From NCBI GenBank assembly GCA_001799565.1, contig MGTS01000021.1, positions 128,785 through 192,784 on the forward strand: DNA of 64,000 bases. The letters are read 5' to 3'. The notes under the pieces are model-generated. The model made no database searches. It saw nothing but the letters and a program-made list of their open reading frames with translations, and was not told the origin of the DNA. The position numbers and the translations under genes are program-made. Shown here piece by piece: positions 1-8,901 of this stretch. The stretch is from Elusimicrobia bacterium GWA2_51_34. GTDB taxonomy: Bacteria; Elusimicrobiota; Elusimicrobia; Elusimicrobiales; UBA9959. The stretch's first letter is position 1, and every line of letters begins with the position of its first letter.

Positions 1-120
1 GCCCGCCATAAGCCATATGCTTTAGGCCATAGTTATAAGGAAACTCCGAAAAAGCATATGGCCTACAGTCTAACGCGTATGGCGTTTTTCTGCCTATGGC
101 GCATGGCTTATGGCAGGCAA
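1..120. repeat. TATGGC-word inverted repeat upstream of fabZ
   Basis: Left arm 1-32 (GCCATAAGCCATATGC). Right arm 55-119 (CTATGGCGCATGGCTTATGG). The arms are complementary over about 25 bp with drift. Confidence 0.8.
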
Positions 121-144
121 TGTTCAATTGATAAGGCTATTATT

Positions 145-606
145 ATGAACGAAACCACGCCCCCTGTTTATAAACCGGTAAGGATTATTTCCTGTGAGGA
201 AATTTTAAAGATCATACCCCACCGCTATCCCTTCCTGCTGGTGGACCGGGTGGAAATAATAGAAGAAACCAAACGCTGCGTGGGAGTTAAATGCGTCAGC
301 GGCAACGAACTTTATTTTCACGGTCATTTTCCGGAAAAACCTATCATGCCCGGCGTGCTGATCATTGAGGGCATGGCCCAGACTGCAGCCGCCATGATGA
401 TGAGCCTGCCGGAAATCAAGGGACATTTTGTTCTCTTCGCGGGTATAAGAGCGGCTAAATTCCGCCGGCAGGTAGTGCCGGGGGACGTGCTTAAATATGA
501 TGTGGAAATGCTGCGCTTTAAAGGCAAGATGGGCAAAGTGAGCGGCCGCGCCTTTGTTGAAAACGCTCTGGCGGCTGAAGCAGAACTCACTTTCGCGGTG
601 GACTGA
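145..606 (+). CDS. fabZ: 3-hydroxyacyl-[ACP] dehydratase FabZ
   Basis: Cytoplasmic hot-dog-fold dehydratase that removes water from 3-hydroxyacyl-ACP in fatty acid elongation. It shares its acyl-ACP pool with the lpxA product encoded next. The family signature is visible: HRYPFLLVDR carries the active-site His (about residue 26), and HFPEKPIMPG followed by the acidic residue in IIEGMAQ (about Glu75) completes the site. I chose the ATG at 145 (153 aa, normal family length). An upstream in-frame ATG at 58 would add about 29 residues translated from the TATGGC-word repeat, which is not protein-like. A weak AAGG lies about 8 nt upstream. It is a stand-alone gene, not fused to LpxC. Family assignment is secure. 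Confidence 0.95.
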   Translation: MNETTPPVYKPVRIISCEEILKIIPHRYPFLLVDRVEIIEETKRCVGVKCVSGNELYFHGHFPEKPIMPGVLIIEGMAQTAAAMMMSLPEIKGHFVLFAGIRAAKFRRQVVPGDVLKYDVEMLRFKGKMGKVSGRAFVENALAAEAELTFAVD

Positions 607-608
607 CG

Positions 609-722
609 GCAAATGAAAGGTTACGGGTGGCAGGTTACAGGTAACAGGCGGAGGATTGGGAAATTTAGCAGTCTGCAGCCTGCTGCCGTATACCTGCAAC
701 CTGTCGTCTGAAACCTTAATAT
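609..722. repeat. GGTTACAGG-word inverted repeat between fabZ and lpxA
   Basis: Left arm GGTTACGGGTGGCAGG, then TTACAGGTAACAGG. Right arm TATACCTGCAACCTGTCGTC, then TGAAACC. Confidence 0.75.
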
Positions 723-752
723 TGGACACTGAACATTTACGGAGATACTACA

Positions 753-1556
753 ATGGCTGCTAAAATACACTCCACAGCGGTTATACACCCCACCGCCCGG
801 ATAGATACTGACGTGGAAATAGGGCCTTACAGCGTAATCGGCGACGATACACAGATAGGCGCCGGCACTTATGTGGGCCCGCACTGCATAATAGAATTTT
901 CCACCATCGGAAAAAACAACCAGTTCACCGGCGCGGCCTGTATAGGCATGCCCCCGCAGGACTACTCGTATCACGGCGAACACACCCGTTTTACCATGGG
1001 TGATTCAAATATTATACGGGAAGGAGTTTCACTGCACCGCGGCTCGCACGCCACAAACCTCACCTCTATGGGATCGGGCTGCATGCTGATGGCAAATTCC
1101 CATGTGGGTCACGACTGCCGGCTGGGCAACAACATAATAATGGTAAATTCCGCCGCAGCCGCGGGCCACGTGCATATAGATGACCGCGCCCTTATCTCCG
1201 GCCTTGTCGGCATACACCAGTTTACCCGCATAGGCCGGTTCGCCATGCTGTCGGGAGGGGCCATGGCCAACCAGGACATAATTCCCTATGTTATAGCCCA
1301 GGGTGACAGGGCAAGGCCCGTGGGCCTGAACCTGGTTGGCATGAAGCGCAACGGGATATCCGGCGATTGCATAAAATCCATAAAACATGTTTTTAAAACC
1401 CTGTTTTTCCGGGGACTGCTGCTCGCGGACGCCATAGCGCGCCTGCGCGCGGAAAAACTGCCCCCTGAAGCCGCGCTTATACTCGATTTCTGCGAAAGCT
1501 CCAAGCGCGGAATAGCCCGTCCACGGCGGGAACTCTCTGAAGCTTCAAATGACTGA
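753..1556 (+). CDS. lpxA: Acyl-ACP--UDP-GlcNAc O-acyltransferase LpxA
   Basis: First step of lipid A synthesis: transfer of a 3-hydroxyacyl chain from ACP to UDP-GlcNAc, or to a 3-amino analogue in some lineages. The 267-aa length is typical. The N-terminal two thirds are left-handed beta-helix hexapeptide repeats (IHPTARID, VEIGPYSVIG and so on). NSHVGHDC matches the catalytic region, with His120 aligning to E. coli His125. The GIHQFTRIGRF stretch and a C-terminal helical domain follow. The start has GGAG about 10 nt upstream. The 3' end overlaps lpxI by 8 nt, indicating translational coupling. The Gfo/Idh gene downstream, before lpxB, raises the question of substrate (see findings). Confidence 0.95.
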   Translation: MAAKIHSTAVIHPTARIDTDVEIGPYSVIGDDTQIGAGTYVGPHCIIEFSTIGKNNQFTGAACIGMPPQDYSYHGEHTRFTMGDSNIIREGVSLHRGSHATNLTSMGSGCMLMANSHVGHDCRLGNNIIMVNSAAAAGHVHIDDRALISGLVGIHQFTRIGRFAMLSGGAMANQDIIPYVIAQGDRARPVGLNLVGMKRNGISGDCIKSIKHVFKTLFFRGLLLADAIARLRAEKLPPEAALILDFCESSKRGIARPRRELSEASND

Positions 1557-2403
1557 CGAAAACATAGGACTTATAGCAGGCGGAGGCGCTTTTCCGCTGT
1601 TGTTCGCGGCTGAGGCCAAAAAGACCGGCCATACGCTGTTTGTAGTGGGGCTTGAGGGTATAACTCCTAAAACCATAGAAACCTATGCGGCTGAAACCGC
1701 CTGGTTCAAGCTGGGTCGGGTGAGCGGGCCTATCAATTTTTTTAAAAGCCGCGGCGTAAAAAAAGTTCTGATGGCGGGCTCAGTTCCGCATTTGTCCATT
1801 TTCGGCGGTATCCTGCCTGACCTGCGCGCCGCAAAACTGCTTTTCAGACTTAAAGACAAAAAGGCGAACGCCCTGCTGGGCGCGGTAGCCGAAGAGCTGG
1901 CCTCCGACGGCATTCAGCTTGTGAACTCCGCCACTTTGCTTGAGCACCTGCTTGTGAAGCCGGGCCTGATGACCGGCGGAAAACTTTCCGACGACTCCCT
2001 TAAATGCGCCGCGTTCGGATGGAAGGCCGCAAAAACCCTGGCCTCCCTGGACATAGGACTTACCGTGGTACTGCGCGACCGCGTAGTGCTGGCGGCCGAA
2101 GCCCAGGAAGGGACGGACGCCTGCATAAAACGGGCAGGGGGGATTCTTAACCGTCTGCGTGAACAAGGCGGCAAAGGCCGCGCCATGATGGTGGTTAAAG
2201 TAGCCCGCCCGGATCAGGACATGCGCTTTGACCTGCCTGTTGCCGGAGCGGAAACGCTCAGGGGCATGAAAGAAGCCGGCGCCGACACTTTGGTGCTTGA
2301 GGCGGGAAAGACGCTGATACTCGGCATGGAAGAATTCCTGTCCGCCGCCAAAGAAACCGGCATAACCGTCTTCGGCGCGGAAAACGAACAGTCTTTCCAT
2401 TAG
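1549..2403 (+). CDS. lpxI: UDP-2,3-diacylglucosamine pyrophosphatase LpxI (DUF1009)
   Basis: LpxI is the alternative to LpxH. It hydrolyses UDP-2,3-diacylglucosamine to lipid X and UMP on the cytoplasmic side of the inner membrane. The N-terminus IGLIAGGGAFP and the C-terminal block KVARPDQDMRFDLP with DTLVLEAGKTLIL are the recognisable family signatures. Length 284 aa is usual. It overlaps lpxA by 8 nt, and lpxA-lpxI adjacency is the classic arrangement for this enzyme. No LpxH-like gene is seen in the window, so this is presumably the organism's enzyme for the step. Confidence 0.9.
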   Translation: MTDENIGLIAGGGAFPLLFAAEAKKTGHTLFVVGLEGITPKTIETYAAETAWFKLGRVSGPINFFKSRGVKKVLMAGSVPHLSIFGGILPDLRAAKLLFRLKDKKANALLGAVAEELASDGIQLVNSATLLEHLLVKPGLMTGGKLSDDSLKCAAFGWKAAKTLASLDIGLTVVLRDRVVLAAEAQEGTDACIKRAGGILNRLREQGGKGRAMMVVKVARPDQDMRFDLPVAGAETLRGMKEAGADTLVLEAGKTLILGMEEFLSAAKETGITVFGAENEQSFH

Positions 2404-2507
2404 AAAGCGAATAGGGATTAGCAAAATTAGGGATGGAGATGGATCTTTATAGCTTTTCTATTTTCATTCGCTACTTCCCTGCTTCACTATTTCGCTACTT
2501 CGCTATC
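2404..2507. repeat. CGAATAG/CTATTCG-word repeat upstream of the acyltransferase
   Basis: Left arm AAAGCGAATAGGGATTAGC. Right arm CATTCGCTACTTCCCTGC, then TTCGCTACTTCGCTATC ending 2 nt before the ATG. Confidence 0.75.
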
Positions 2508-2509
2508 TT

Positions 2510-3169
2510 ATGAACGAGCTTCTTTACAAACGCTCACCCTCTCACATCCTGCTTTCCTGGCTTGCCTGGCTTTATGTGCAACTGGTAGCTTTTACCTCTA
2601 AAATTTCAATAAAGGGAATACAACACCACCCCGGCGCCGCCATTTATGCCATCTGGCACCGCCAGGAAGTGCTTACAATTTACCTGCACCGGAACCGTGC
2701 TATCTGCGGATTGGTCAGCAAGAGCAGGGATGGCGAATATATGGCCCGCATCTTGAAGCGATTCGGTTACACCTTCGTGCGCGGTTCCACAACTTCCGGA
2801 AGCGTAATGTCGCTGCGCGGCCTTATAAAAGCCGTGCGCGACGGTTATTCAGCCGCCATCACGCCCGACGGCCCGCGCGGGCCCGTCTTTAAAGTTCAAC
2901 CCGGAGTTGTATATCTGGCGCAGAAGGCAGGCGTCCCTGTAATACCGGCTGCGTGCGCCCTGTCAAAAAAGAAAATTCTCCGCAGCTGGGACAAGTACCA
3001 GTTCCCGCTCCCCTTCGGCCGCATACAGGTCGTTTACGGCGCGCCTTTTACCGTTTTGGAAACAGACAATGTGCCCGCCAAAGCCCTTGAACTTGAAAAT
3101 ATCCTTAACGCGCTCACCACCGAAGCTGAAGAGCTCCTGGCAGCCGGCACAGGGAAGATGAGGGTTTAA
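2510..3169 (+). CDS. Lysophospholipid acyltransferase family protein (DUF374)
   Basis: A 219-aa DUF374-type acyltransferase, peripheral to the inner membrane. The sequence AIWHRQEVLT gives an HxxxxE-like site, and the TPDGPRGP block and a VYLAQKAGVPVIPAAC segment match the family. Such proteins commonly lie in lipid A or Kdo clusters and are thought to acylate lipid A or phospholipids. The exact acceptor cannot be read from sequence. The ATG at 2510 has no Shine-Dalgarno sequence and directly follows the right arm of a word-type inverted repeat. Family confident; substrate inferred from the lpx context only. Confidence 0.8.
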   Translation: MNELLYKRSPSHILLSWLAWLYVQLVAFTSKISIKGIQHHPGAAIYAIWHRQEVLTIYLHRNRAICGLVSKSRDGEYMARILKRFGYTFVRGSTTSGSVMSLRGLIKAVRDGYSAAITPDGPRGPVFKVQPGVVYLAQKAGVPVIPAACALSKKKILRSWDKYQFPLPFGRIQVVYGAPFTVLETDNVPAKALELENILNALTTEAEELLAAGTGKMRV

Positions 3170-3173
3170 GCCT

Positions 3174-4376
3174 TCAGCCTTTCTTTTTTTCCTGCAACTG
3201 CTGCTCAATCAGTTCTCCAAACGAACCCATGAGCGGAGGTTCCGCAAAATCCCGCTGCTGATATTGTTTCAGAATAGCAGCTGTTTCTTCTTCTTCACGG
3301 CTGATATCGGCCGGGGCCAGCGAAATCCTCTTATTTTCCCGGTCCACCGACTCCACACGCACCTCAATGGATTGACCCGCCTTCAATACTTCATCAGGAT
3401 GCTGCAAACGCCTCTCTCCGCCCAGTCGGGAAATATGTATAAGTCCGTCCACGCCGTCCCCCAGGGTGATGAACGCGCCGAACGGGGCAAGCCGGGACAC
3501 TGTCCCAGTGTGATATGAACCGGGAGGCCAGTTTTGCGCGGACAAGGTCCAGGGGTCCGGCAAAGTGTCTTTGAGACTGAAGGATATTTTTTCGTTCTCC
3601 CAGTCCAGACTTTTAATTACCACCTCCACCGCCTGGCCGATAGAAAGGATGTCGCTCACATTTTCCGTCCGGTTCCAGGCGATTTCTGAAACAGGCAGCA
3701 GGCCTTCCACGCCGCCTATGTCTACAAAAGCGCCGAATTTCTGTATAGAGGTCACAGTGCCTTTTATCCTGTTCCCTTCTTTCAGCGTTTCTTTAAGCGC
3801 CGCTGTTTTTTCCTGACGCTCTTTTCCCAGAATGCCTTTGCGGGAAAGAACAATATTTCTCTCGCCGCACTCTATGATCTCAAATATCAGAACCCGGCCC
3901 AGGAAACTTTCCCTGTTCTCTTCCCGCCGCAGCCCCATCTGCGAGAAAGGGCAGAAAGCGCGCGTTCCGCCGCTGATGCTGATCTCAAAACCGCCTTTCG
4001 TTTCTTTGGCTACCGTTCCCTCCACGGGGATACCGCTCTTCCAGGCATCTTCAAGCTGGGCGCGAGCAGCCGGGCCCAATCCTATTTTCGTGGTGAAGCG
4101 CATTTCGCCGTTCTCTGAAAACATGAAATAAGCGCGTACCCTGTCACCCTCTTTAACGGTCAGATTGCCGGTTTCGTCCAGCAATTCCTTCCTGTCCAGG
4201 TACCCCTCGCCCTTCCCGCCCACTTCAAGGAACGCCCATTCCGCGGTTATTTTCACTATGGCGGCTTCTATTCTCTGGCCCGGCGCCAGCCGGTCCGTTT
4301 CCATGGAATTATTATTAAACATCTCCGCGAAATTTTCTTCTTTTTCCATCCCATCAGGCAGATTCTTGTCTTTCAT
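3174..4376 (-). CDS. S1 RNA-binding domain protein, ribosomal protein S1-like
   Basis: A 400-aa cytoplasmic protein with about four S1 (OB-fold) modules. Two full modules are clear: GNRIKGTVTSIQKFGAFVDI... and GSYHTGTVSRLAPFGAFITL..., each with the GAF-x-x-L/I core and a KRISL/EKISFSL end. Two more divergent modules precede them. The layout resembles the four-domain S1 proteins of Firmicutes and related groups rather than the six-domain E. coli S1. It probably aids mRNA binding by the 30S subunit. Upstream sequence on this strand carries GAGGA 4-5 nt before the ATG. It is encoded opposite to the flanking lpx genes and stops 5 nt from the end of the acyltransferase gene. Confidence 0.85.
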   Translation of the reverse strand: MKDKNLPDGMEKEENFAEMFNNNSMETDRLAPGQRIEAAIVKITAEWAFLEVGGKGEGYLDRKELLDETGNLTVKEGDRVRAYFMFSENGEMRFTTKIGLGPAARAQLEDAWKSGIPVEGTVAKETKGGFEISISGGTRAFCPFSQMGLRREENRESFLGRVLIFEIIECGERNIVLSRKGILGKERQEKTAALKETLKEGNRIKGTVTSIQKFGAFVDIGGVEGLLPVSEIAWNRTENVSDILSIGQAVEVVIKSLDWENEKISFSLKDTLPDPWTLSAQNWPPGSYHTGTVSRLAPFGAFITLGDGVDGLIHISRLGGERRLQHPDEVLKAGQSIEVRVESVDRENKRISLAPADISREEEETAAILKQYQQRDFAEPPLMGSFGELIEQQLQEKKKG

Positions 4377-4488
4377 ATATCCTCATTTTAGCGGCATAGG
4401 TGGCTGCAACAGATATTCTACATAATAACCTCAGGGAAACCGGAAAATGCGCCAAGATTATGGAAAATTCTCATAACACCCGCACATT

Positions 4489-4497
4489 TGGTAGAAT
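4489..4497 (+). promoter_or_regulatory. Extended -10 promoter candidate for the Gfo/Idh gene
   Basis: TGGTAGAAT is a TGn motif plus a -10 hexamer matching TATAAT at five of six bases, 57 nt before the ATG at 4554. No good -35 box is seen, which is usual for extended -10 promoters. Confidence 0.4.
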
Positions 4498-4553
4498 GAT
4501 AGGATAAGGCTGGCCTCATGCCGGCTCTGGTTTAGTTTAATTTAGAGGATATT

Positions 4554-5624
4554 ATGGCTGAAAAAGAAAAGAAAATGCGTTTCGGCGTGATCGGCGCCGG
4601 CAAACTCGGCGGTTTCCATACGCGCACTCTTTCCAAAATGCCCGAAGTTGAACTGGTGGGAGTTTCAGACCCGAACCTGATCAGAGCGCAGATGCTGGCC
4701 TGGCGCTACAATTGCACGGCTTACAAGAGCCACCTGGACATGCTCAATCAGGTAGACGCCCTGGTAATAGCCGCTCCCACCGAATACCACGCCGAAATCG
4801 GCATTAAAGCTTTGGAAGCCGGAATCCATGTGCTGATGGAAAAACCGCTCGCCGACTCCGAAGAAGGCGCCCGCAAGCTGCTGGCCCTTTCCGAAAAAAA
4901 TAAACTGGTGCTGCAGGTGGGCCATTCGGAACGTTTTAACCCGGCCGTGATTGAAGCGCTTAAACATGTAAAGAGTCCCCGCTACGTCACCATAGAACGG
5001 CTTGGGCCATACGATCCGCGCGTGGCAGCCACAGGCGTAACGCTTGACCTGATGATACACGATCTGGACATCATACTGACCATGATAGATTCCGAAGTGG
5101 CTTCCTTTGAGGCTATCGGCGCAAGCGTACTTTCCAGGCACGAAGACATCTCAAATGTCCGCATTAAATTCAAAAATGGCTGCGTGGCCGACATAACCGC
5201 CAGCCGCGTCAGCATGGAAAATTCCCGCCGCATGCGCATCTACCAGCAGGACGCCTACATCTCTACGAACTATGTAAGCGCGCGCCTTAAAATTTATCGC
5301 AAAAAAAACCCGGTGATAAAGTCACTTAAAGATATAGAGATAGTCTTTCCTAAACTTGAGAAGAAAGAGCCGATAAAAGAAGAACTTTATCACTTCATGG
5401 ACTGCATAAAAACCTCCAAAACCCCGACCCCCAGCGCAGAGAAAGGGTTTAAAGCCATGCGGCTGGCGCTTGATATAACAGAGGCCATGAGACGCTTTGA
5501 AGTTTCCGGATCCGACGCGGAGGCGCTCAGGCCTTCTCTGGCCCGTTCCCTTTCCGATATCGGGCACGCCGCCGGGGTGGTGGTTGAAGAAGGCCTTAAA
5601 AACGCCGGGATAGATAAGTCGTAA
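4554..5624 (+). CDS. Gfo/Idh/MocA-family NAD(P)-dependent sugar dehydrogenase
   Basis: A 356-aa oxidoreductase. The N-terminal Rossmann fold carries FGVIGAGKLGGFH, and EKPLADS carries the Lys of the conserved EKP motif. GHSERFNP and DLMIHDLDI are the family substrate and catalytic segments. GAGG lies 5 nt before the ATG. It sits between lpxA-lpxI and lpxB. In Acidithiobacillus the dehydrogenase GnnA, of this same superfamily, also lies between lpxA and lpxB and oxidises UDP-GlcNAc at C3 for 3-amino lipid A. That is a plausible role, but the partner transaminase GnnB is not in this window. The stop codon is embedded in a GCGCGC-AAG-GCGCGC hairpin. Confidence 0.8.
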   Translation: MAEKEKKMRFGVIGAGKLGGFHTRTLSKMPEVELVGVSDPNLIRAQMLAWRYNCTAYKSHLDMLNQVDALVIAAPTEYHAEIGIKALEAGIHVLMEKPLADSEEGARKLLALSEKNKLVLQVGHSERFNPAVIEALKHVKSPRYVTIERLGPYDPRVAATGVTLDLMIHDLDIILTMIDSEVASFEAIGASVLSRHEDISNVRIKFKNGCVADITASRVSMENSRRMRIYQQDAYISTNYVSARLKIYRKKNPVIKSLKDIEIVFPKLEKKEPIKEELYHFMDCIKTSKTPTPSAEKGFKAMRLALDITEAMRRFEVSGSDAEALRPSLARSLSDIGHAAGVVVEEGLKNAGIDKS

Positions 5625-5640
5625 GCGCGCAAGGCGCGCT
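5624..5640. repeat. Stop-codon GCGCGC hairpin, copy 1
   Basis: AGCGCGC-AAG-GCGCGCT starts on the last base of the oxidoreductase stop codon. Copies at 9758-9774 and 11424-11440. Confidence 0.75.
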
Positions 5641-5838
5641 GTCACAAGTTTCAAGTCACAAGTCTCAAGCGGAAAGTTATGCGGGCGCCGGCAGCAAATA
5701 ACGATTAAGCGTGAATTACAGGTAGCGGGCAGAGATCAGTTTTACGACTCTAGATTTTTTATAGTTGTAAGCAGCCTGAGCCCTGTCACCTGCCGCCTCT
5801 TACTTGTGACCTGTGACTTGTGCTCTTGTGACTTGCCA
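5641..5838. repeat. CACAAGT/ACTTGTG-word inverted repeat upstream of lpxB
   Basis: Left arm TCACAAGTTTCAAGTCACAA. Right arm ACTTGTGACCTGTGACTTG, then CTCTTGTGACTTG. A second inner pair uses CAGGTAGCGGGCAG with CTGTCACCTGCCG. Confidence 0.85.
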
Positions 5839-5841
5839 AAT

Positions 5842-6990
5842 ATGTCTAAAATCGCGCCCACAACAAAGAACATCCTTATAATCGCCGGCGACCCGTCGGG
5901 CGACCTGCACGCCTCAAACCTTATAAAAGCCCTGAAAGAAAAGGACCCCAAGCTTTCCGTCACTTCCATAGGCGGGGTGCGTATGCAGGAAGTATCCTCT
6001 CATTTTATTTACAACCTGGTTTCCGTTGGAGCAGTAGGATTCTCCGAGCCCTTCAAGAACTTTTTTCTCTGGCTGAAACTGCTTAAACTGGTGCGCCGCT
6101 ACCTTGAAGATAAACACCCCGCCTGCGTTATAGCCGTTGATTTTTACGGTTTCAACCATCAAATGCTGGGCCTTGCGGCCCATCGCCATATACCCGCTTT
6201 TTATTACATCAGCCCCCAGGTGTGGGCTTCGCGCCTTAGCAGGGCTGCCAAACTCGCAAAACTCACCAAAGAGCTTTTTGTAATCTTCCCTTTTGAAGAA
6301 GCCATCTACAACCAGGCCGGCGCCAACGTCACTTTTGTGGGGCACCCGCTTCTGGATATTTTACCCGCCACCGAAAAAAAGATCTTCCCCCCTCCCGGCC
6401 TCGCCTGGCAGATAGGCATACTTCCGGGCTCAAGAAAAACAGAAATTTCGCGCCACCTGCCTATTTTCCTCAAAGCGTTTTATAAAATAAAAGCCGCCTT
6501 CCCCAACGCAAAAGCGAAAGTGTTCGCCGTGCCCGAATTCCCGGATGAAAATCTGGTGCCTTTCCTGGAACGGGCGGAAAAATACTGGTCTAAAGATATT
6601 GAAATAGTGCGCGAATACAGCTACAAAGAACGCGCCTCCCTGGATTTCGCTTTTACCTGTTCCGGCACGGCTACTCTTGAAAACGCCCTGCTTGGCGTGC
6701 CGATGGTGGTGGCCTACAAAGTCCCCCGCCTGACATATGAAGTGGTGCGCAGAGTGATAAAGGTGCCGTATATTTCGCTTGTAAACATACTGCTTAAAAA
6801 ACCGGCGGTAAAAGAGCTTATTCAGGAAAAGGCCACGGCTGAATTCCTGGCCCGGGAAGCCTTCGCCTTATTTAACAATCCCGCGAAAATGGCGGCCCAG
6901 TGCGCGGAATTCTCCGCTTTAAAGGCGATGCTCGGTTCTCCGGGCGCGGCAAGCCGCGCCGCGGAAAAAATACTTTCGTATCTCAATTAG
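5842..6990 (+). CDS. lpxB: Lipid-A-disaccharide synthase LpxB
   Basis: GT19 glycosyltransferase joining UDP-2,3-diacylglucosamine and lipid X into the lipid A disaccharide at the inner membrane. The start ILIIAGDPSGDLHASNL is the diagnostic N-terminal motif. YYISPQVWAS, LPGSRKTEISRHLP and the CSGTATLENALLGVPMVV block complete the family pattern. I chose the ATG at 5842 (383 aa). A GTG at 5806 would prefix a cysteine-rich peptide translated from the word repeat. No Shine-Dalgarno sequence precedes the ATG. With lpxA and lpxI this gives three core Raetz-pathway enzymes in 7 kb. Confidence 0.93.
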   Translation: MSKIAPTTKNILIIAGDPSGDLHASNLIKALKEKDPKLSVTSIGGVRMQEVSSHFIYNLVSVGAVGFSEPFKNFFLWLKLLKLVRRYLEDKHPACVIAVDFYGFNHQMLGLAAHRHIPAFYYISPQVWASRLSRAAKLAKLTKELFVIFPFEEAIYNQAGANVTFVGHPLLDILPATEKKIFPPPGLAWQIGILPGSRKTEISRHLPIFLKAFYKIKAAFPNAKAKVFAVPEFPDENLVPFLERAEKYWSKDIEIVREYSYKERASLDFAFTCSGTATLENALLGVPMVVAYKVPRLTYEVVRRVIKVPYISLVNILLKKPAVKELIQEKATAEFLAREAFALFNNPAKMAAQCAEFSALKAMLGSPGAASRAAEKILSYLN

Positions 6991-7095
6991 GAATTGGCAG
7001 GTTCAACGGTTCAGGGTTCACGGTTTAAGATTATTTTCTCCGCGATTTTCTTGCGTTCCCTGATTCCCAACCGCTGAACCGTGAACCTGAAAAGC
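6991..7095. repeat. GGTTCA-word inverted repeat upstream of the ABC exporter
   Basis: Left arm GGCAGGTTCAACGGTTCAGG, then GTTCACGG. Right arm CCGCTGAACCGTGAACCTG. Confidence 0.85.
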
Positions 7096-7117
7096 AACCG
7101 ATGCTTAATTAATTGAT

Positions 7118-8875
7118 ATGCCACAAACCGCCGCGCCCGACCCCGGAAGCAAGACCTCATATCTGCTCCGCGCCCTTGTTGAATACATAAAACCCTATAA
7201 GAAGCAATTTGTGCAGGCGGCCCTTTCCATGATTTTGCTCGCCGCTCTCCGCGGCGGGGTGGTCTACCTTATGGGCCCCGTCATACAGGGCGTGTTCATG
7301 GAGAAGAAACTGGATATACTGCGCCTGGTGCTCATGGGCCTGCCCGTGCTTTTTGTGCTGCGCATGGCGGCCGAATATTCAAACAATTACCTTATGAGCT
7401 GGATAGGCCAGAGGGCGGTACAGCGGATCCGCGACGACCTTTTTACGCATATACACCGCCTATCCATAGAATTCTACTGGCGCAAGCGTTCCTCCGACGT
7501 GATGAGCCGCGTAATAAACGACCTGAACAATGTGCAGTCCACGGTACAGATGGTGCCGCTTTACCTTATACGCGACTCGCTTACGGTATCGGCGCTGATG
7601 TTCGTGCTTTTTTATGTGAATTGGCGGTTTGCGCTTATCTCGCTGGTCATCATACCCGTCACCTCCGCGGTGATGAAGGTGCTGGGCAAAAAAATGCGCA
7701 GATCCAGCATGGAGTCCCAGATCATAGTGGGCGAGATTTCCCACCGTTTCCAGGAGAGCCTGCAGGGGATTACCGTGGTGAAGGCCTTCAACTATGAAGA
7801 AGAGGCTATAGCCAAATTCCGCTCCGCTAACGACGACTACTTCGCGAAAACCATGCGCTACCTGCGCGCTACCGCGCTTGCGGGCCCGCTTATGGAATTT
7901 ATTGGCAGCATTATACTGGTGGTGATGATTTACCTTGGCGGCCACGCTATCTTTGAAGGCTCCATGACCACGGCCGCTTTCTTTTCTTTTATCGCGGCGT
8001 TCTTTACCGCCTATATGCCTCTTAAAAACATAGCGAACCTGAATTCAAAACTGCAGCTGGGCCTTGCTTCCTGGGAACGCATTTTACAGATTTTGGAAGA
8101 AAAACCGACCGTGACCATAGTAAACAACCCGAAGCCGCTCGGCGCGGTTTTGGGCCGCGTGGAATTTGACCGGCTGGGATATAAGTATCCCTCGCGCGAC
8201 ACACAGGTGCTTAAAAACCTGAGTTTTGTAATTGAGCCGGGACAGGTGGCCGCCTTCGTAGGTCCGTCCGGCTCCGGGAAGACCACCATCATACACCTTC
8301 TGCTCAGGTTTTTTGACCCGGTATCCGGGCGGGTTTTAATAGACGGCAGGGAACTGCGCGAGATAGACACCAAGGAACTGAAAGACCACATGGGCCTGGT
8401 GACGCAGGACACTATACTGTTCGACGACACGGTTTTAAAGAACATCACTATAGGAAAGCCCGGCGCTTCCACGCAAGATGTTGTTGACGCCGCGAAGGCG
8501 GCCGATGCCCACGGCTTTATAGCGGCCATGCCGCAGGGCTACAACACCCGCCTTGGCGAGCGCGGAGTGAAGCTTTCAGGCGGACAGCGCCAGCGCCTTG
8601 CCATAGCGCGCGCTATAATTAAAAAACCGGAGATATTGCTTTTAGACGAAGCCACCTCTAACCTGGATACGGCAAGCGAGCAGGTGGTCCAGGCTGCCAT
8701 AGAGCGCATTTTAAAGGGACGCACCGTAATAATGGTGGCGCACCGCCTGTCCACCGTCAGGAACGCCGACAAAATTTTCGTATTGCAACAGGGAGAGCTT
8801 ATAGAAACTGGCAGCCACGAAGAACTGCTCTCAAAACCCGGGGTTTACAAAGCCCTGCACGAAGCGCAGAACTAG
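7118..8875 (+). CDS. MsbA-like lipid A/multidrug ABC exporter
   Basis: A 585-aa half-size ABC transporter with six predicted membrane helices (residues about 20-310) fused to a nucleotide-binding domain. Walker A is GPSGSGKTT, the signature is LSGGQRQR, Walker B is ILLLDEATSNLD, and the H-loop is VAHRLST. Homodimers of this class flip lipid A or drugs across the inner membrane. Position directly after lpxB favours the MsbA role. No Shine-Dalgarno sequence precedes the ATG, which follows a word-type inverted repeat. A GC-rich stem-loop begins at its stop codon. MsbA function is inferred from position. Confidence 0.85.
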   Translation: MPQTAAPDPGSKTSYLLRALVEYIKPYKKQFVQAALSMILLAALRGGVVYLMGPVIQGVFMEKKLDILRLVLMGLPVLFVLRMAAEYSNNYLMSWIGQRAVQRIRDDLFTHIHRLSIEFYWRKRSSDVMSRVINDLNNVQSTVQMVPLYLIRDSLTVSALMFVLFYVNWRFALISLVIIPVTSAVMKVLGKKMRRSSMESQIIVGEISHRFQESLQGITVVKAFNYEEEAIAKFRSANDDYFAKTMRYLRATALAGPLMEFIGSIILVVMIYLGGHAIFEGSMTTAAFFSFIAAFFTAYMPLKNIANLNSKLQLGLASWERILQILEEKPTVTIVNNPKPLGAVLGRVEFDRLGYKYPSRDTQVLKNLSFVIEPGQVAAFVGPSGSGKTTIIHLLLRFFDPVSGRVLIDGRELREIDTKELKDHMGLVTQDTILFDDTVLKNITIGKPGASTQDVVDAAKAADAHGFIAAMPQGYNTRLGERGVKLSGGQRQRLAIARAIIKKPEILLLDEATSNLDTASEQVVQAAIERILKGRTVIMVAHRLSTVRNADKIFVLQQGELIETGSHEELLSKPGVYKALHEAQN

Positions 8876-8901
8876 GAACGCGGCTAACTAAGCCGCGTTC
8901 C
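8875..8901 (+). terminator. Stem-loop after the ABC exporter gene
   Basis: An 11-bp perfect stem (GGAACGCGGCT / AGCCGCGTTCC) with a 5-nt loop starts at the last base of the stop codon. It lacks a T-run, so it may be an mRNA 3'-end stabiliser or an atypical terminator. Confidence 0.5.

Noticed and set aside
4376..4450. Promoter for the S1-domain gene (TAGAAT at 4420-4415)
   Set aside because: No acceptable -35 box or correctly spaced TGn element, so not listed as a feature.
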